Below are positions 13,241 through 24,508 of a DNA stretch of 64,000 nt, one piece after another; positions within the stretch are counted from its first letter, which is position 1; each line of letters begins with the position of its first letter. A model generated the notes under the pieces. The model was given only the letters and a program-made list of their open reading frames with translations, made no database searches and was not told the DNA's origin. The DNA is from Pogona vitticeps (taxonomy: Eukaryota; Chordata; Lepidosauria; Squamata; Agamidae), in NCBI RefSeq assembly GCF_051106095.1, contig NC_135786.1, positions 213,969,001 to 214,033,000 on the forward strand, written 5' to 3'. The translations under genes were made by a program, and so were the position numbers.

Positions 13241-13734
13241 CCCCATGTGGACAGGCTCACAGTGTTGATTGAGTTCTTCAACTCTATTTAATTGTCTGGA
13301 GTGACATGCAAGCATTTATCATTCTGAGGGCCCAGCTTCTACTGAGACAGATGTAAAAGGAAATCAGATTAAACTTACTGCCAAGAAGGACTGATTTATA
13401 CTATAACTTTCTGTTCTGGCCTCATTTCCTTTCCTTTCTTTTTCCAAACAAAAGTGAGTAGAAGAGATCAAATAGCAAGAGCAAAAGCATATGTATTTAT
13501 ACAATATTTTGATTTATTCATGATACTAAAAGTTAATAAAAGTCTTTAAAATACTGACCATATCAGACCTAAAGGTTAAGAAAATGTTAAAACTAAGAAC
13601 AATATTCAGCAAAGAAATTTTACTTTGCTTTAATAAGGGCCCTTTCATTAGTATTCCATGGAAAGCGGTGATCACACATCATTTTATATTAGGCTGTTAC
13701 TGAGGCTCTTAAATTTGCAATAGGTTTGCTTAAT

Positions 13735-13862
13735 TTACAGTTGGAAAATCTGCAAAATTTATTGGAATTAAGTTCCCATCAATCCCAGTCAGTATGACCA
13801 ATGGACAGGGATGATAGAAGTTATAAGCTAGGAATATCTGGAAGTCCACTGGTCCCTCACCA
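13735..13862. mobile_element. Degenerate hAT-like MITE remnant
   Basis: TTAAGTTCCCATCAATCCC facing a later AAGTTATAAGCTAGGAATAT and CTGGAAGTCCACTGGT resembles the common reptile and mammal hAT MITE consensus around an ATCTGGAGGGCCAC motif. It is heavily eroded. Confidence 0.35.
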
Positions 13863-14245
13863 TGGTTAGTTAAGCAAGGTTAAAGGTTAAAAATGAATGC
13901 ATGTAATGAAGCTCTGACTTAAAGAAGAAAGAACAGCCTCAGGTCTTGAGAAAACAGATACTTATATATGGGAGAACGACTTAGATCTTTGTCCCAGTTG
14001 ACACAAAAATCTCTATATGGCACTCTGGCATTTTAATTGGTGTCATTGCTCACATAAAGAAATGTTTAATTATCTTGGGAAGGTGCACTTCATGTGTCCC
14101 CATATTACACAGGCCCAGTCCCTTCACCTTTCTCTGTCAGTATCACCACCATCTTACTCATCCCTCTAGTTGGCATTCAAATCCCTTCTTCAAAAAAAAT
14201 TTTTACCAAGTGAAATAGCACTGCACTGACAGGGTATTGTAACTG

Positions 14246-14688
14246 CAGTGGTGCCTCGCTTGATGGCGATAATCCGTTCCACAAAAATCGCAGTTAAGTG
14301 AAAACATTGTAAAGCAAAAACAAAAAAAACCCAAAAAACCCCATTGAAACGCATTGAAACCCCTTCAATGCGTTCCAATGGGGTCAAAACTCACCGTCCA
14401 GCGAAGATCCTCCATAGGGCATCCGTTTTCATTGCCTGTCTTGAGAGGAATCCGTCCCAGAAAACAGCAGGGAGCCATTTTGTTTACCCGGCGGCCATTT
14501 TGAAACCGCCAATCAGCTGTTTTAAAATCGTCATTTTGCAAAGAATCGGTTCCCAAAGCAGGGAACCAATCATCGCAAAGCAAAAAATAAAACCATTTAG
14601 ACCATTGTTTTGTGATTGCAATCGCAAAAAGATCGTTGTAATGTGTTTTCGTCGTAATGCAGGGCAATCGTAAAGCAAGGCACCACTG
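14246..14688. mobile_element. Tc1/mariner-type MITE, CAGTGGTGCCTCGC family
   Basis: 443 bp with terminal inverted repeats CAGTGGTGCCTCGCTT and AAGCAAGGCACCACTG. The interior has CAATCAGCTGTT and AAAATGG blocks shared with the copies at 15415, 25871 and 48807. The left TA target site has decayed to TG. Superfamily is inferred from the tips and TA targets of its relatives. Confidence 0.85.
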
Positions 14689-14769
14689 TATTTTAATTCA
14701 GTGCTACATCAATTTAGTACCGGTAGGTCAAGTTATAGCACTAAACTAGGAGAAAAATCTGACTGGTTA

Positions 14770-14993
14770 CTTAAATGGTTTAGGTATCTTGGCTGTGGAG
14801 CCAGAGGTTGGGAGTTCAATTCCCCACTGTGGCTCCTGGGAGTAGAGTAAGCCTGTGTGGCCTTGGGAAAGTTGCACAGTCCCAGGACACCCCCAGAAGA
14901 AGGGAATAGTAAACCACTTCTGAGGATTCTAGACCTAGAAAACCCTGAAAAGAGTTACCATAAGTCAGAATTGACTTGATGGCACATGATTAT
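14770..14993 (+). mobile_element. tRNA-derived SINE, same family as 9430-9672
   Basis: Head GGTTTAGGTATCTTGGCTGT with B box GAGTTCAATTCC, a shared body (CCCCCAGAAGAAGGGAATAG) and the tail CATAAGTCAGAATTGACTTG. The head is more eroded than in the other copy. Confidence 0.78.
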
Positions 14994-15414
14994 AATTTAA
15001 GAGAAAGTAAATATTTTTCAAAATACAATTTAGAAATTGCATTGCACTGTAGTTCTTACCAGTGGGAGCAGAAGGTAGACAAAAGGCTCACATCCACACC
15101 ATGTCCCAGCGACAGTCTCAAAGGACTAATATAGACAGTCATATAAGCCAAAAAATAAGGGGGAAAATATGTGACTGCAAAACACTACCAACTAAAAATT
15201 GTAAGCCCCCTCAGCGGAACAAATTATACCACATATGCCAAAGATTGCATATACTTACAAGTTACACTAACATTGCATAGTCAATGGAATAAATATTGGA
15301 ACGAATACAGCACAAATAGCAGGACAAATGCCCGTCTAATTGCTTCCTTAGTTGTAGGAGAACATGTAGGGTTTCAGTGGCTATTGGAATGCTAGGTCCT
15401 CTTCATTGGCAATA

Positions 15415-15812
15415 CAGTGATGCCTCGCTTAGCGATCACTCCATATACTGAAGAAATCGCTTAGCGACGGGGTTTAAGTGATTGCAAAAGCGATTGCTTA
15501 GCAATGGTCCCTATGGGGAAAATTCGCTTTGCGATGATTGCAGGGAAGCGATCATCACAAAGCCCCCATTTTCGGCCAGCTGATCGGCGGTTTCAAAATG
15601 GCCGCCGGAAAAACAAAATGGCTGTGTTGCCTCACTTTAGAGGCACTGAAAATGGCCACCCCTATGGAGGATTTTTGCTTAAGCCCATAGGAACGCATTA
15701 CAGTAATGGCGTTTTAATGTATTTCTATGGGCTTTTTAAATCCGTTTAGCGATGAAATCGCTTAGCAACGTTTTTCCTGCATGGATTAACGTCACTAAGC
15801 GAGGCACCACTG
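15415..15812. mobile_element. Tc1/mariner-type MITE, CAGTGGTGCCTCGC family
   Basis: 398 bp, tips CAGTGATGCCTCGCTTAG and CTAAGCGAGGCACCACTG, with TA on both sides. The interior CCAGCTGATCGGCGG and AAAATGGCCGCCGG blocks are family landmarks. Confidence 0.9.
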
Positions 15813-16825
15813 TACTGGTTCAAACTGATACATTTCAATTCAACAGCTCTGAAGGACTGAATGTTCCTCATCCTGAGCACAGGAGTGACATAGTACTGTA
15901 TGCTTAACTCTTTCCTTGCTGGTTGACTGTTGTTGTCATTTTAATCAAAATTATCCTTCAGCTGCTCTTTGTTCACATGTTTGTTCTATGTTTATGAGGA
16001 TAGGAGGACCAGATTTATTCTACTCATATCAAGATTAGCACTTGCCTCAGTTTTTGGTCTCCTAGAAATGACATTAACAGAATCTAGTGTAAACATCAGG
16101 TTTCCAAATTTTGTATATGTTATTCTCATAAGACTTTTCCCACGATAAAAAAATCGCTGGAAAGGAATTTAGATTCATTTATTCTTATTATCAGTAGCAA
16201 TGGCATATGGTTGACAAACAGGAAGCACAAACCCACAGATGTTCTGAACATTTTCCTGAAACAGAAAGGAAGTTTTACTTCTAAATGCAGCATTGCTTTG
16301 CATATATTCTAAATAATTTCCCAACAAAACCAGCAGTAAGTCAATTCACAGGGAGGCACATATTTGATAGTTTTAGCATACAGAGAGAATGGAGTTCCAT
16401 TCTTCCTTGCAGTTATAATGTACGGTGAATACATGCATTGCTGTGCATTGTTATTCAATATTGTTGATCCGATATTTCAGATCCTAGGGCTGAAACTGTG
16501 TGAAGAATTGTGAACATCTATTGAATGAGCAATAACTGCCATCTGCTGGCCATAAAAATGTTGCCATGAATTTTAGGCTGGGAAATGGGTGACTGATACT
16601 CGCTGTTAGTATGGCCACTTTTAGCAACATGAGTTAAGAGGAATAGGTGAAACGGAGCACTGGTTTCTGAGAGACATTCTGAAAAAATATCAAGGTCTAA
16701 ACTGTTAACAGCTTTGTAGGTCATAACTAGACATAGGGATGAATTTAAAAAACACAAATCACAAGATGGAGAAAAATATGAAAAATAAACCACAAAAGAA
16801 AAAGAGAAAGGGAAAGAATCAGAGA
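15813..16825. other. Intergenic, nothing recognised
   Basis: AT-rich sequence with no coding or repeat signature that I can support. Confidence 0.55.
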
Positions 16826-17660
16826 TTAACTGGAGGGAAGGCCTGCCTGAACATCCATGTTTTAAATTGGTTTTTAAAAATACCCAGTGAGGGGGCCACG
16901 CAAATCTCCGGAGGCAGATTGTTCCAGAGGCGAGGAGCCACCGCTGAGAAGGCCCGGTTTTGTGTCTTTTCCTTCCAGGCCTCCCTCAGCGTCAGGCTCC
17001 TCAGCCTCACCTCCTAACTTGCTCGAGTGACACGGGTAGAGCTTGGTGGGAGTAGGCGTTCCGCCAAGTATCGAGGCCCTAAACTGTTTAGGGTTTTATA
17101 CGTAAGCATCAAGACTTTGAAGTCAATGCGGAACCGAATGGGCAGCCAATGCAGCGCGGCCAGAATAGGAGAAATATGGTGGTATTTTCTCGCTCCACTA
17201 AGGAGTCTGGCCACCGCATTCTGCACCACTTGGAGTTTCCTCATCAACTTCAAAGGTAGCCCCACATAGAGCTCCTTACAGTGGTCTAATCTTGAGATTA
17301 TGAGCGCGTGTATCAAGGTAGTGAACGCTCCCATATCGAGATAGGGTCACAGCCGAGCTATCCTCCAGAGATGGAAAAAGGCAGTATGGACCACCAACAC
17401 CACCTGGGTCTCCATGGTGAGCGCCAGGTCCAGATGGATCCCCAATCTGTGAACCCCACTCTTTGAGGCAAGGGTCACCCCCCCCAAACGAGACAGTCAC
17501 CCAAGCTGCCGACAGTGGGGGCATCCACCCTCAGGACTTCCGTCTTATCCGGGTTCAGCCTCAGCTTATTTTCCTGCATCCATTTCAGTACAGCCCCCAG
17601 GCAGCGCTGAAGGGATAGAATATGTCCCTTCATATTCATCAGTTCCAGAGACTCTGACAA
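16826..17660 (-). mobile_element. L2-type LINE fragment
   Basis: Minus-strand reverse-transcriptase C-terminus: LRLNPDKTEVL, then HALIISRLDHC, LRKLQVVQNAVARLLSG, LHWLPIRFRIDFKVLMLTYK, then NRAFSAVAPRLWNNLPPEI. It is broken into several frames, and no A-rich tail survives at the 3' end. Confidence 0.88.
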
Positions 17661-19259
17661 ATATAAAGGGACAAATATTTATCAATTTTTATTTGTCCTC
17701 CATAGGAAGAGAGGGAAGGATAGCCACTTATCACTCTGCCTATGGCCCCATCGAACAATTGATCAGAGGGCTCATAGGCAGACAGCCCCCCCCACAGCTG
17801 CCCACTCCCACAGCCTGCCCCCCTCTCCTTCCCTTACCTACCTTGGCCACTGCCACTATCCACTGCCAGCCACCACTGTCATCCACTGTCACCCGCTGCA
17901 GCATCCTCCATCGTGGTGACCTGCCATGAGGGCCATTGGCTGTCCTTTGCAAAAATGGCAGCTGCTGCTTCCCTTAGGACAGGGAAGGCACAGTTGCCAT
18001 CTTTGCAAAGGATGGCCTGGATTCCTTTAGTCTGCCTTAAGGGAATCCAGTCTGCCCTTTGCAAAGGAGGCAGCTGTGGCTCAATCAACTTTGTGTTATA
18101 GCCTTTATTTTGCAACCATAAGCCAATTTCAATACAGTAATTACCAGACATCTCCCTAACTGCAGCCAGGTTGCATTCTGAGGGAGCTTTCCTCCATCTA
18201 CTCTCTAGCTACCTTCTTAATCACTTCATCACCCTCAACTCTTCCATAAACCATGGTGAGAGTTGGGCTCTGCAACATAGATGGCATTTAGGAGCAACTG
18301 TGTCTACTGCCCGGATCACCATTGAATAACAATAGGCAACTTCAACCACATCAGAATAAAACAAAACAAAACACAACCCCCAACAACAACCCTAAAACAT
18401 TCTGGAAACCAAATGGATCCATCAGTATTTGGGGGCAGACCATTATAATAGGTGCAGAGGAGCACAGCTTTGCAAAACCCAAATCTTAGCAAGTGATGAT
18501 CATAACAAGGCAGAATATTTTACATCGTCAGATCATCTTCTCTCTGCCCAGATATGAACACCAGGTTTAAAGTTTGAGCTGCCACATGTGTAGGACCAGT
18601 AAAATGTTGTGAGAGGCCATGGACACCATGCTGTCCATGAATTCCAAGGACACCCCAGCAACATGGATATTAAAATTTCCCAGAAACAAAAGTCTGGAGG
18701 ACCTCAACAGAGTACCTGAGACAAAATTCATTAGCCCTGGTAGAGAAACCATTCATTCAGTGTATATATTTAATGTTTTTCTCAGTTAAAATGCAGGGTC
18801 AAGTACTAGAGGTGAAAGGTTTTATTAAGTTACAGAGAGTATTATTATTATTCATCCATCCTTGTAGCATCCTTGTGTGGAAAAGTTAGAGTTATCTCAA
18901 TTAAAGCTCAGATGCATCATGCTGTGATAATGCACTGGATCAGCAGGCCATGTTAGATGACAGAGCACTGAAAACTTCCTGATGAAGTAGCTGTAAATTA
19001 TCAGCTAGCACAAACAGTATGAATCTCTGATGGCTAATTACATACCCCACGTTGCAGATATCTGATGCTGAACCTATCAAAATGAAGCAAGTGAAAACAT
19101 CTGCAAAGCTGTTTAGTTCCTGATACAGAACACCCATGTTTCATCTCCATTTTTTCACAGAAATCATGGCCACATTAAGCAGGATAATTTTTTTAAAAAT
19201 TGACATTTTTCCCTTTGAAAATCTATCACCACATTTCACTTTCAAACAATACTGTCACT
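17661..19259. other. Intergenic, with an unassigned GC-rich block
   Basis: Positions 17700-18110 are GC-rich with short inverted repeats (for example CTGGATTCC at 18019 facing GGAATCCAG) and repeated TTTGCAAA motifs. This suggests the interior of a non-autonomous element, but no ends were identified. The remainder is AT-rich and featureless. Confidence 0.5.
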
Positions 19260-19469
19260 GTAAAACTCACCAGTGGCCAGATGACTGGAAAAGATCAGTC
19301 TACATTCCAATTCCAAAGAAGGGCAACGCCAAAGAATGCTCCAGCTACCATACAATTGCACCCATTTCACACGCTAGCAAGGTTATGCTTAAAATCCTAC
19401 AAGATAGGCTTCAGCAGTATGTGGGCCGAGAACTCCCAGAAGTACAAGCTGGATTTCAAGGGGCAGAGG

Positions 19470-19791
19470 TGTTGTGTTTTGTTTGAAGAATTTAGCAGAT
19501 GTCCAGCAGAAAGAAGCACAATGAACGAAGTCAGTCCTTCTTTAGAGGTATTTTACTTGAGATGATAAGCAGTAGTAGTAGAAAATAACAGTAGATATAC
19601 AGCAGTTAACAGCAAACGAACACTCCTACACACGTAACTCTTCACCAACATTAACCCACACCAAGTACTGGCGTTTTTGCCTTATATACAATGTCTCTTA
19701 TCAGCTACAGCTGTGATGTCTTGCAGCTGTTCTTTTAGTAAGTCTTTCCAGAATCTCAGGGAACAAATGCCGGTTTAACCATACCACGACA
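19470..19791 (-). repeat. 3' LTR of the copia element
   Basis: 322 bp, apparently identical to 23956-24277. The element's purine tract lies immediately inside it. Confidence 0.95.
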
Positions 19792-19960
19792 CTCCTCCCA
19801 TTTGTCTCTGAGTTTCTGGTTCTTATTTATATATATATTGTTTTACAGTTTAATTTTACATGTATACAGACCTTCATTTGGTTATTGTATACTGTACATA
19901 TACATTTCATTTATACAGTGTACATTTTACATATTTGTTAGGCATATACATATTACATAT

Positions 19961-22900
19961 TCATTTCATTCCCATCATTTGTACACCTTTAATGAATTTT
20001 GGTTCTGACAGAGGCTTCGTCAGTATATCTGCCAGATTTTCTTCTGTTGGGCAATAATTTAGGGTAATTATCCCTTCTTGTACTGCTTGCCTCACATTGT
20101 GATATCTGATGTCCACATGTTTGCTTCTTGTTTTAACCTTTTCAGAGTTGGCTAATTTTATACATGCCATATTATCTTCATATACAGTAATTGGATCATT
20201 TTGGTCTATTCCCAAATCTTTCATCAATTGTTTAATCCATACCAGACTTGTACATAGTTGTGAAATTGATGCAAATTCTGATTCGCAGGTTGATAATGCT
20301 AGGTATGCTTGTTTCTTTACTGACCAATCTACCAAAGTGTTTCCAAATATTATGGCATTACCTGATGTGGACTTTCTATCTTCTGCATCATTTGCCCAGT
20401 CACTATCCACATAACATTTAATTGTTAGTTCACCCACTGGTGTAATGTTAAGTTTCAGATCTGTTGTGCCTTTTAGATATCTTAACACTCTCTTTAGATC
20501 TGTCCAGTTTTTGTGGCTTGGATTATTTGAATATCTACTTAGAATGTTAATTGCATTACATATGTCAGGCCTTGTCCATAAGGCTATGTGTTGCAAACTT
20601 CCTAACAATGATTTGTATTGTTCTACATGAGGATATTGTTCAGTATTTTCTTCTGCAATTTGGCTTCCTACAGTCATAGGAGTTCTAGCCGGTTTACAAT
20701 CTGACATCCTCCATGTTTCTAGGAGTTGTTTAATTTTCTGATTTTGATGCAGTGCAAAACCCTTTGGTATTATTTCTATTTCTACTCCTAGGTATTGCTT
20801 TACTGGTCCTAGTGCTTTTAGAGTAAATTCTTTCTTTAGGTTTATTGCTGTGTGTTCTATTTGCTTCATATCAGCACTCATTATCAGTAGGTCATCAACA
20901 TAACATATCACTATTATTTGTTTAGTACCTGTACCTTTTATGAATAAACATGCATCAGCTTTTGTGGCTTTAAAGCCCAAGCTTTCCAATTTTTCCTTTA
21001 GATGTAGAGCCCATCTTCTAGCAGATTGTTTTAGGCCGTATATAGAGCGATTTAATTGGTATACCTTTTGCTCTATGCCTATTTCTGGTAGCTCGAAACC
21101 TGGTGCTTGTTCCATATACAATGTTTCCTCAAGTGTGGCATTCAGGTAAGCTGTCTGTACATCATAGTGATGCACATGCCACTGTCTTTGAGCTGCTAGT
21201 GCTAAGACATATCTAATGGTCTGAGCTGCTACCGTAGGTGAAAATATTTCCCCATAATCTATATCTTTCTTTTGTGAGAATCCTTTTGCTACTAAACGTG
21301 CCCTATATATGGGATCTGCTCCCTCCTGGGGTTTGATTCTATATACCCACCTGCAACCTATAGCTTGCTTTCCTGGTGGTAAATTACAAGTGGTGAAGAC
21401 ACCGAGTGTTTTCATGGCTTGCATCTCTTGATGCATTGCTTCAAACCACTTTTTCCTTTCACTTGTTGGTAATTCGAGAATGTCCTCATATTTTGGGGGT
21501 TCAAGTTGTACATTATATGCTACAGCTTCTCCTACAACGAACCTTTGGGGTGGTACTCCCCTTGTTGTTCTTGGTGGAAGTTCTCTTCTCTGTACTATAG
21601 GGCTGCGCTCTATAGGCGGTGTTGTTTCTTGTTTTATAGCTTTTGGAGTTATGGAAGGAGTTAAAGGTTTATGCTCCTCATCCTCACTATCTGTTTTTGC
21701 TGGTGTATGTTGCTTTGTCAACTCATTTTCTCTTTCCTGCAATATGAGGGGTATGTCTGATGTAGGAAAATAATTCTCCTCACTTTGGGGTAATAGTTCC
21801 TGTTCACAGAAATTAGCTGATCTGGAAATCACTATATTTCGCTTATCTTTAGTTAGAAATCTATACCCTTTTGTGAAAGGTGAATATCCAACACATATGA
21901 GTTTTTGAGTTTTAGAGGCTCCCTTCTTTCTTTGGGATTTTGGCAGATGTACAAAAGCATAAGCACCAAAACTTCTGATATAGGATAGATCTGGTGCCTT
22001 CCCATACAGCAAGTTATATGGAATGTTATCTACAGATCTACTATATACCCTATTAACCAAATGTGTAGCACATTGTAGTGCTTCCCCCCAGAATACTTGA
22101 CTTAGCTTTGATTGATTTAGTAAAGCATCTTTCATGATCTGTAGTACTCCTGCCTTTCTTTCTGCAACTGAATTTTCAGCTGGTGAGTACGGGTTAGTAG
22201 TCCTATGTTGGATTCCTGTCTTTTCAAGCCAGGATTTCATGGCATTGCTCATGAATTCTCCCCCTCTATCTGTTTGTAATTGCGCCACCTTGTGGTTGAA
22301 TCTGCGCTCTATCATATGAACCCAATCTCTAAATTTTTGAAATGCTTCCCTCTTTTCTTTCAGTAGGTAACAGAATGTAAATCGAGAGTAATCATCAACT
22401 ATTAGTAGAAAATATTTTGCTCCTCCCACCGTGGCTTTGAATGGTCCTACTATATCTGCATGAACCAATTCAAAAGGTTTTTGTGATTGTCTGTCACTCT
22501 TCTTGTTTACAGGGGCTTTTTGTGATTTTACTTGCTTACAGGTGTGACAATCCACATATTTATTACATTCTTGCACGTTTATACCACGAGCCAATTCAGC
22601 TGTTTTTTGTATATATTTGTAATTTATGTGAGCTAGGCGATTATGCCATAGATGTGCACATGCTTTATGGGTTTCTTTGTTTGTGCACAATGCTCTTGCC
22701 ACCTCAGCCTTAGGAGTGGCTTCTAGGATAAAGAGATTATCTCTCATTGGCACCTTTATACACTTGTCCCCTTTTGTAATATTGCATGTTTTTCCTTTAA
22801 ATTGTACTGTGAATCCCTCTAGCAATAAGCATGATACGCTTAACAAGCTTTGTTTGAGTGAGGGTACACATAAAACGTTAGATATTACATCATGCAACCC

Positions 22901-23896
22901 AGGTACATATACTTTACCAGTCCCTTCAACTTTTGCAGATGCTCCATTGGCTAAGCTTACTTGAGTCCTTTCGGAGGGTTTCAAGTTCTTGTACCTTGTT
23001 GGGTCACAGCAAATGTGACAGCTGGCGCCACTATCGATCAGCCATTGTCCTTCCTCTGGATCTTGTGTTCTCACCACAGCTACTTTGCCTCGTCCTGCAG
23101 TCTTCCCACGTCGTCTTGACTCTTTTGACTTGCAGTAGCGCTGAATGTGAGATGTTGAACCACAACAGTAGCATCTTCGTGCTGCATACACGTGTGGTGC
23201 CTCTTCCTTCTCTGTTGTCTTTGCTGTAGATGGATGGGTTCTTTCCCTCCTCCTTTCCTGTGTGTGCTCTCGCCGTTTCTCCTCCTCTTCCAGCAGTCGG
23301 CTGGTGATATATGGAAGGGTTAATGTGCTCTCCGGAATCGCCTCCAAGGTCAGAGCAAATATGTCCCAGCTGCTATCTAATGAGCCTAGCACAATTAGTA
23401 CTTTCTGTAGCTCTGGAATGTTCACTCCTACGTCCTCTAAATCTTTGAGCGTTTTCTTCATGAGACGAAGATGAGCTCGTAAATCACCTCCAGGCTCCAA
23501 TTTTGTATTGTATAAGCGTCTGGACAGGCTTATTTTCGAGGCCACAGACTGGCGTGTGTAGATTTCTTTAAGTGCATCCCAACATTGTTTAGCTGTGTTC
23601 AAGCCTCGTATGTGCACAAGCAATTCATCGTCCACGCTCAAGCCAATATGAGCTTGTGCCCTCTCATCCTTTTGTAGATTTTCTCCAGTCAAGGGGGTGG
23701 GTGTTGCTTCTACTACGGACCATAATGACTCCCTTTTCAGTAGCAGTTGCATCTTATGAGACCATGCTGCATAATTTGTCTCAGTTAAACGACATATAGG
23801 ATAGGGAGTTATCTGTTGAGTTATAGCTACCGCTCCTCCAGACATTCCTGGCCCTTCATCTGTGTCCGACATTCTCTGTCGCTGTTTTATCTTCAA
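19961..23896 (-). CDS. Copia-type gag-pol polyprotein, 1311 aa (fossil element)
   Basis: Parts in order: gag-like N-terminus (TNYAAWSHKMQLLL), a CCHC knuckle (CYCCGSTSHIQRYC), protease (LIDSGASCHICCD), integrase (zinc-binding HNRLAHIN, then the core VDDYSRFTF, QTDRGGEF and SPAENSVAERK), reverse transcriptase (GCRWVYRIK, RLVAKGFSQ, YVDDLL) and RNase H (DSDWANDAEDRKSTSG). Integrase before reverse transcriptase is the diagnostic Ty1/copia order and excludes gypsy or retroviral elements. The frame looks whole. Confidence 0.96.
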   Translation of the reverse strand: MKIKQRQRMSDTDEGPGMSGGAVAITQQITPYPICRLTETNYAAWSHKMQLLLKRESLWSVVEATPTPLTGENLQKDERAQAHIGLSVDDELLVHIRGLNTAKQCWDALKEIYTRQSVASKISLSRRLYNTKLEPGGDLRAHLRLMKKTLKDLEDVGVNIPELQKVLIVLGSLDSSWDIFALTLEAIPESTLTLPYITSRLLEEEEKRREHTQERRRERTHPSTAKTTEKEEAPHVYAARRCYCCGSTSHIQRYCKSKESRRRGKTAGRGKVAVVRTQDPEEGQWLIDSGASCHICCDPTRYKNLKPSERTQVSLANGASAKVEGTGKVYVPGLHDVISNVLCVPSLKQSLLSVSCLLLEGFTVQFKGKTCNITKGDKCIKVPMRDNLFILEATPKAEVARALCTNKETHKACAHLWHNRLAHINYKYIQKTAELARGINVQECNKYVDCHTCKQVKSQKAPVNKKSDRQSQKPFELVHADIVGPFKATVGGAKYFLLIVDDYSRFTFCYLLKEKREAFQKFRDWVHMIERRFNHKVAQLQTDRGGEFMSNAMKSWLEKTGIQHRTTNPYSPAENSVAERKAGVLQIMKDALLNQSKLSQVFWGEALQCATHLVNRVYSRSVDNIPYNLLYGKAPDLSYIRSFGAYAFVHLPKSQRKKGASKTQKLICVGYSPFTKGYRFLTKDKRNIVISRSANFCEQELLPQSEENYFPTSDIPLILQERENELTKQHTPAKTDSEDEEHKPLTPSITPKAIKQETTPPIERSPIVQRRELPPRTTRGVPPQRFVVGEAVAYNVQLEPPKYEDILELPTSERKKWFEAMHQEMQAMKTLGVFTTCNLPPGKQAIGCRWVYRIKPQEGADPIYRARLVAKGFSQKKDIDYGEIFSPTVAAQTIRYVLALAAQRQWHVHHYDVQTAYLNATLEETLYMEQAPGFELPEIGIEQKVYQLNRSIYGLKQSARRWALHLKEKLESLGFKATKADACLFIKGTGTKQIIVICYVDDLLIMSADMKQIEHTAINLKKEFTLKALGPVKQYLGVEIEIIPKGFALHQNQKIKQLLETWRMSDCKPARTPMTVGSQIAEENTEQYPHVEQYKSLLGSLQHIALWTRPDICNAINILSRYSNNPSHKNWTDLKRVLRYLKGTTDLKLNITPVGELTIKCYVDSDWANDAEDRKSTSGNAIIFGNTLVDWSVKKQAYLALSTCESEFASISQLCTSLVWIKQLMKDLGIDQNDPITVYEDNMACIKLANSEKVKTRSKHVDIRYHNVRQAVQEGIITLNYCPTEENLADILTKPLSEPKFIKGVQMMGMK

Positions 23897-23942
23897 TGCT
23901 ACTTACTGCTCTCAAGCTTTGCTGCTCTCAGAAGCGCAGGCT

Positions 23943-23955
23943 GGATCCCATAACC
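23943..23955 (-). other. Primer-binding site of the copia element
   Basis: On the minus strand, GGTTATGGGATCC directly follows the 5' LTR. It resembles the complement of the anticodon region of initiator tRNA-Met (GGGCCCATAACC in the gene). This is the half-tRNA priming mode known for Drosophila copia. Confidence 0.65.
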
Positions 23956-24277
23956 TGTTGTGTTTTGTTTGAAGAATTTAGCAGATGTCCAGCAGAAAGA
24001 AGCACAATGAACGAAGTCAGTCCTTCTTTAGAGGTATTTTACTTGAGATGATAAGCAGTAGTAGTAGAAAATAACAGTAGATATACAGCAGTTAACAGCA
24101 AACGAACACTCCTACACACGTAACTCTTCACCAACATTAACCCACACCAAGTACTGGCGTTTTTGCCTTATATACAATGTCTCTTATCAGCTACAGCTGT
24201 GATGTCTTGCAGCTGTTCTTTTAGTAAGTCTTTCCAGAATCTCAGGGAACAAATGCCGGTTTAACCATACCACGACA
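23956..24277 (-). repeat. 5' LTR of the copia element
   Basis: 322 bp, apparently identical to 19470-19791. The primer-binding site lies just inside it, at about 23943-23955. Confidence 0.95.
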
Positions 24278-24477
24278 AGAGGAACTAGAGACCAAATTGC
24301 TAACATGCGCTGGATTATGGAGAAAGCCAGAGAGTTCCAGAAAAATGGCAGTCCGCTGACTATGGGGACAGGAAGCAACACTTAGAACTGGATATGGAAC
24401 AACTGACTGGTTCAAAATTGGGAAAGGAGTACGACAAAGCTGTACTATATTGTCTCCCTGCTTATTTAACTTATATG

Positions 24478-24508
24478 CAGAGGTTCAAAAAAGGTGTGTG
24501 TTGGGGCT
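24478..24508 (+). repeat. 31-bp patch in BovB, identical to 13153-13183
   Basis: It replaces about 21 bp of BovB sequence between TTATATGCAG and GGCTG. The same 31 bp occur once more, at 13153-13183, inside the hairpin cluster 13061-13240. Confidence 0.88.

Larger units (their letters stand above)
19470..24277 (-). mobile_element. Ty1/copia LTR retrotransposon, looks whole
   Basis: The element is about 4.8 kb on the minus strand, with 322-bp LTRs at both ends (19470-19791 and 23956-24277) that begin TGTTGTG and end ACGACA. They show no difference by eye. It is flanked by a 5-bp target-site duplication, AGAGG (19465-19469 and 24278-24282). A purine-rich tract (AATGGGAGGAG on the minus strand) abuts the 3' LTR, and a primer-binding site abuts the 5' LTR. 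One open frame covers gag and pol. Apparent zero LTR divergence and an exact duplication mean a young insertion. It landed inside an older BovB copy. Confidence 0.96.

Noticed and set aside
17693-18151. GC-rich frames with Pro-rich or Gly-rich translation
   Set aside because: Overlapping frames on both strands with low-complexity products, best explained by an unassigned repeat interior.
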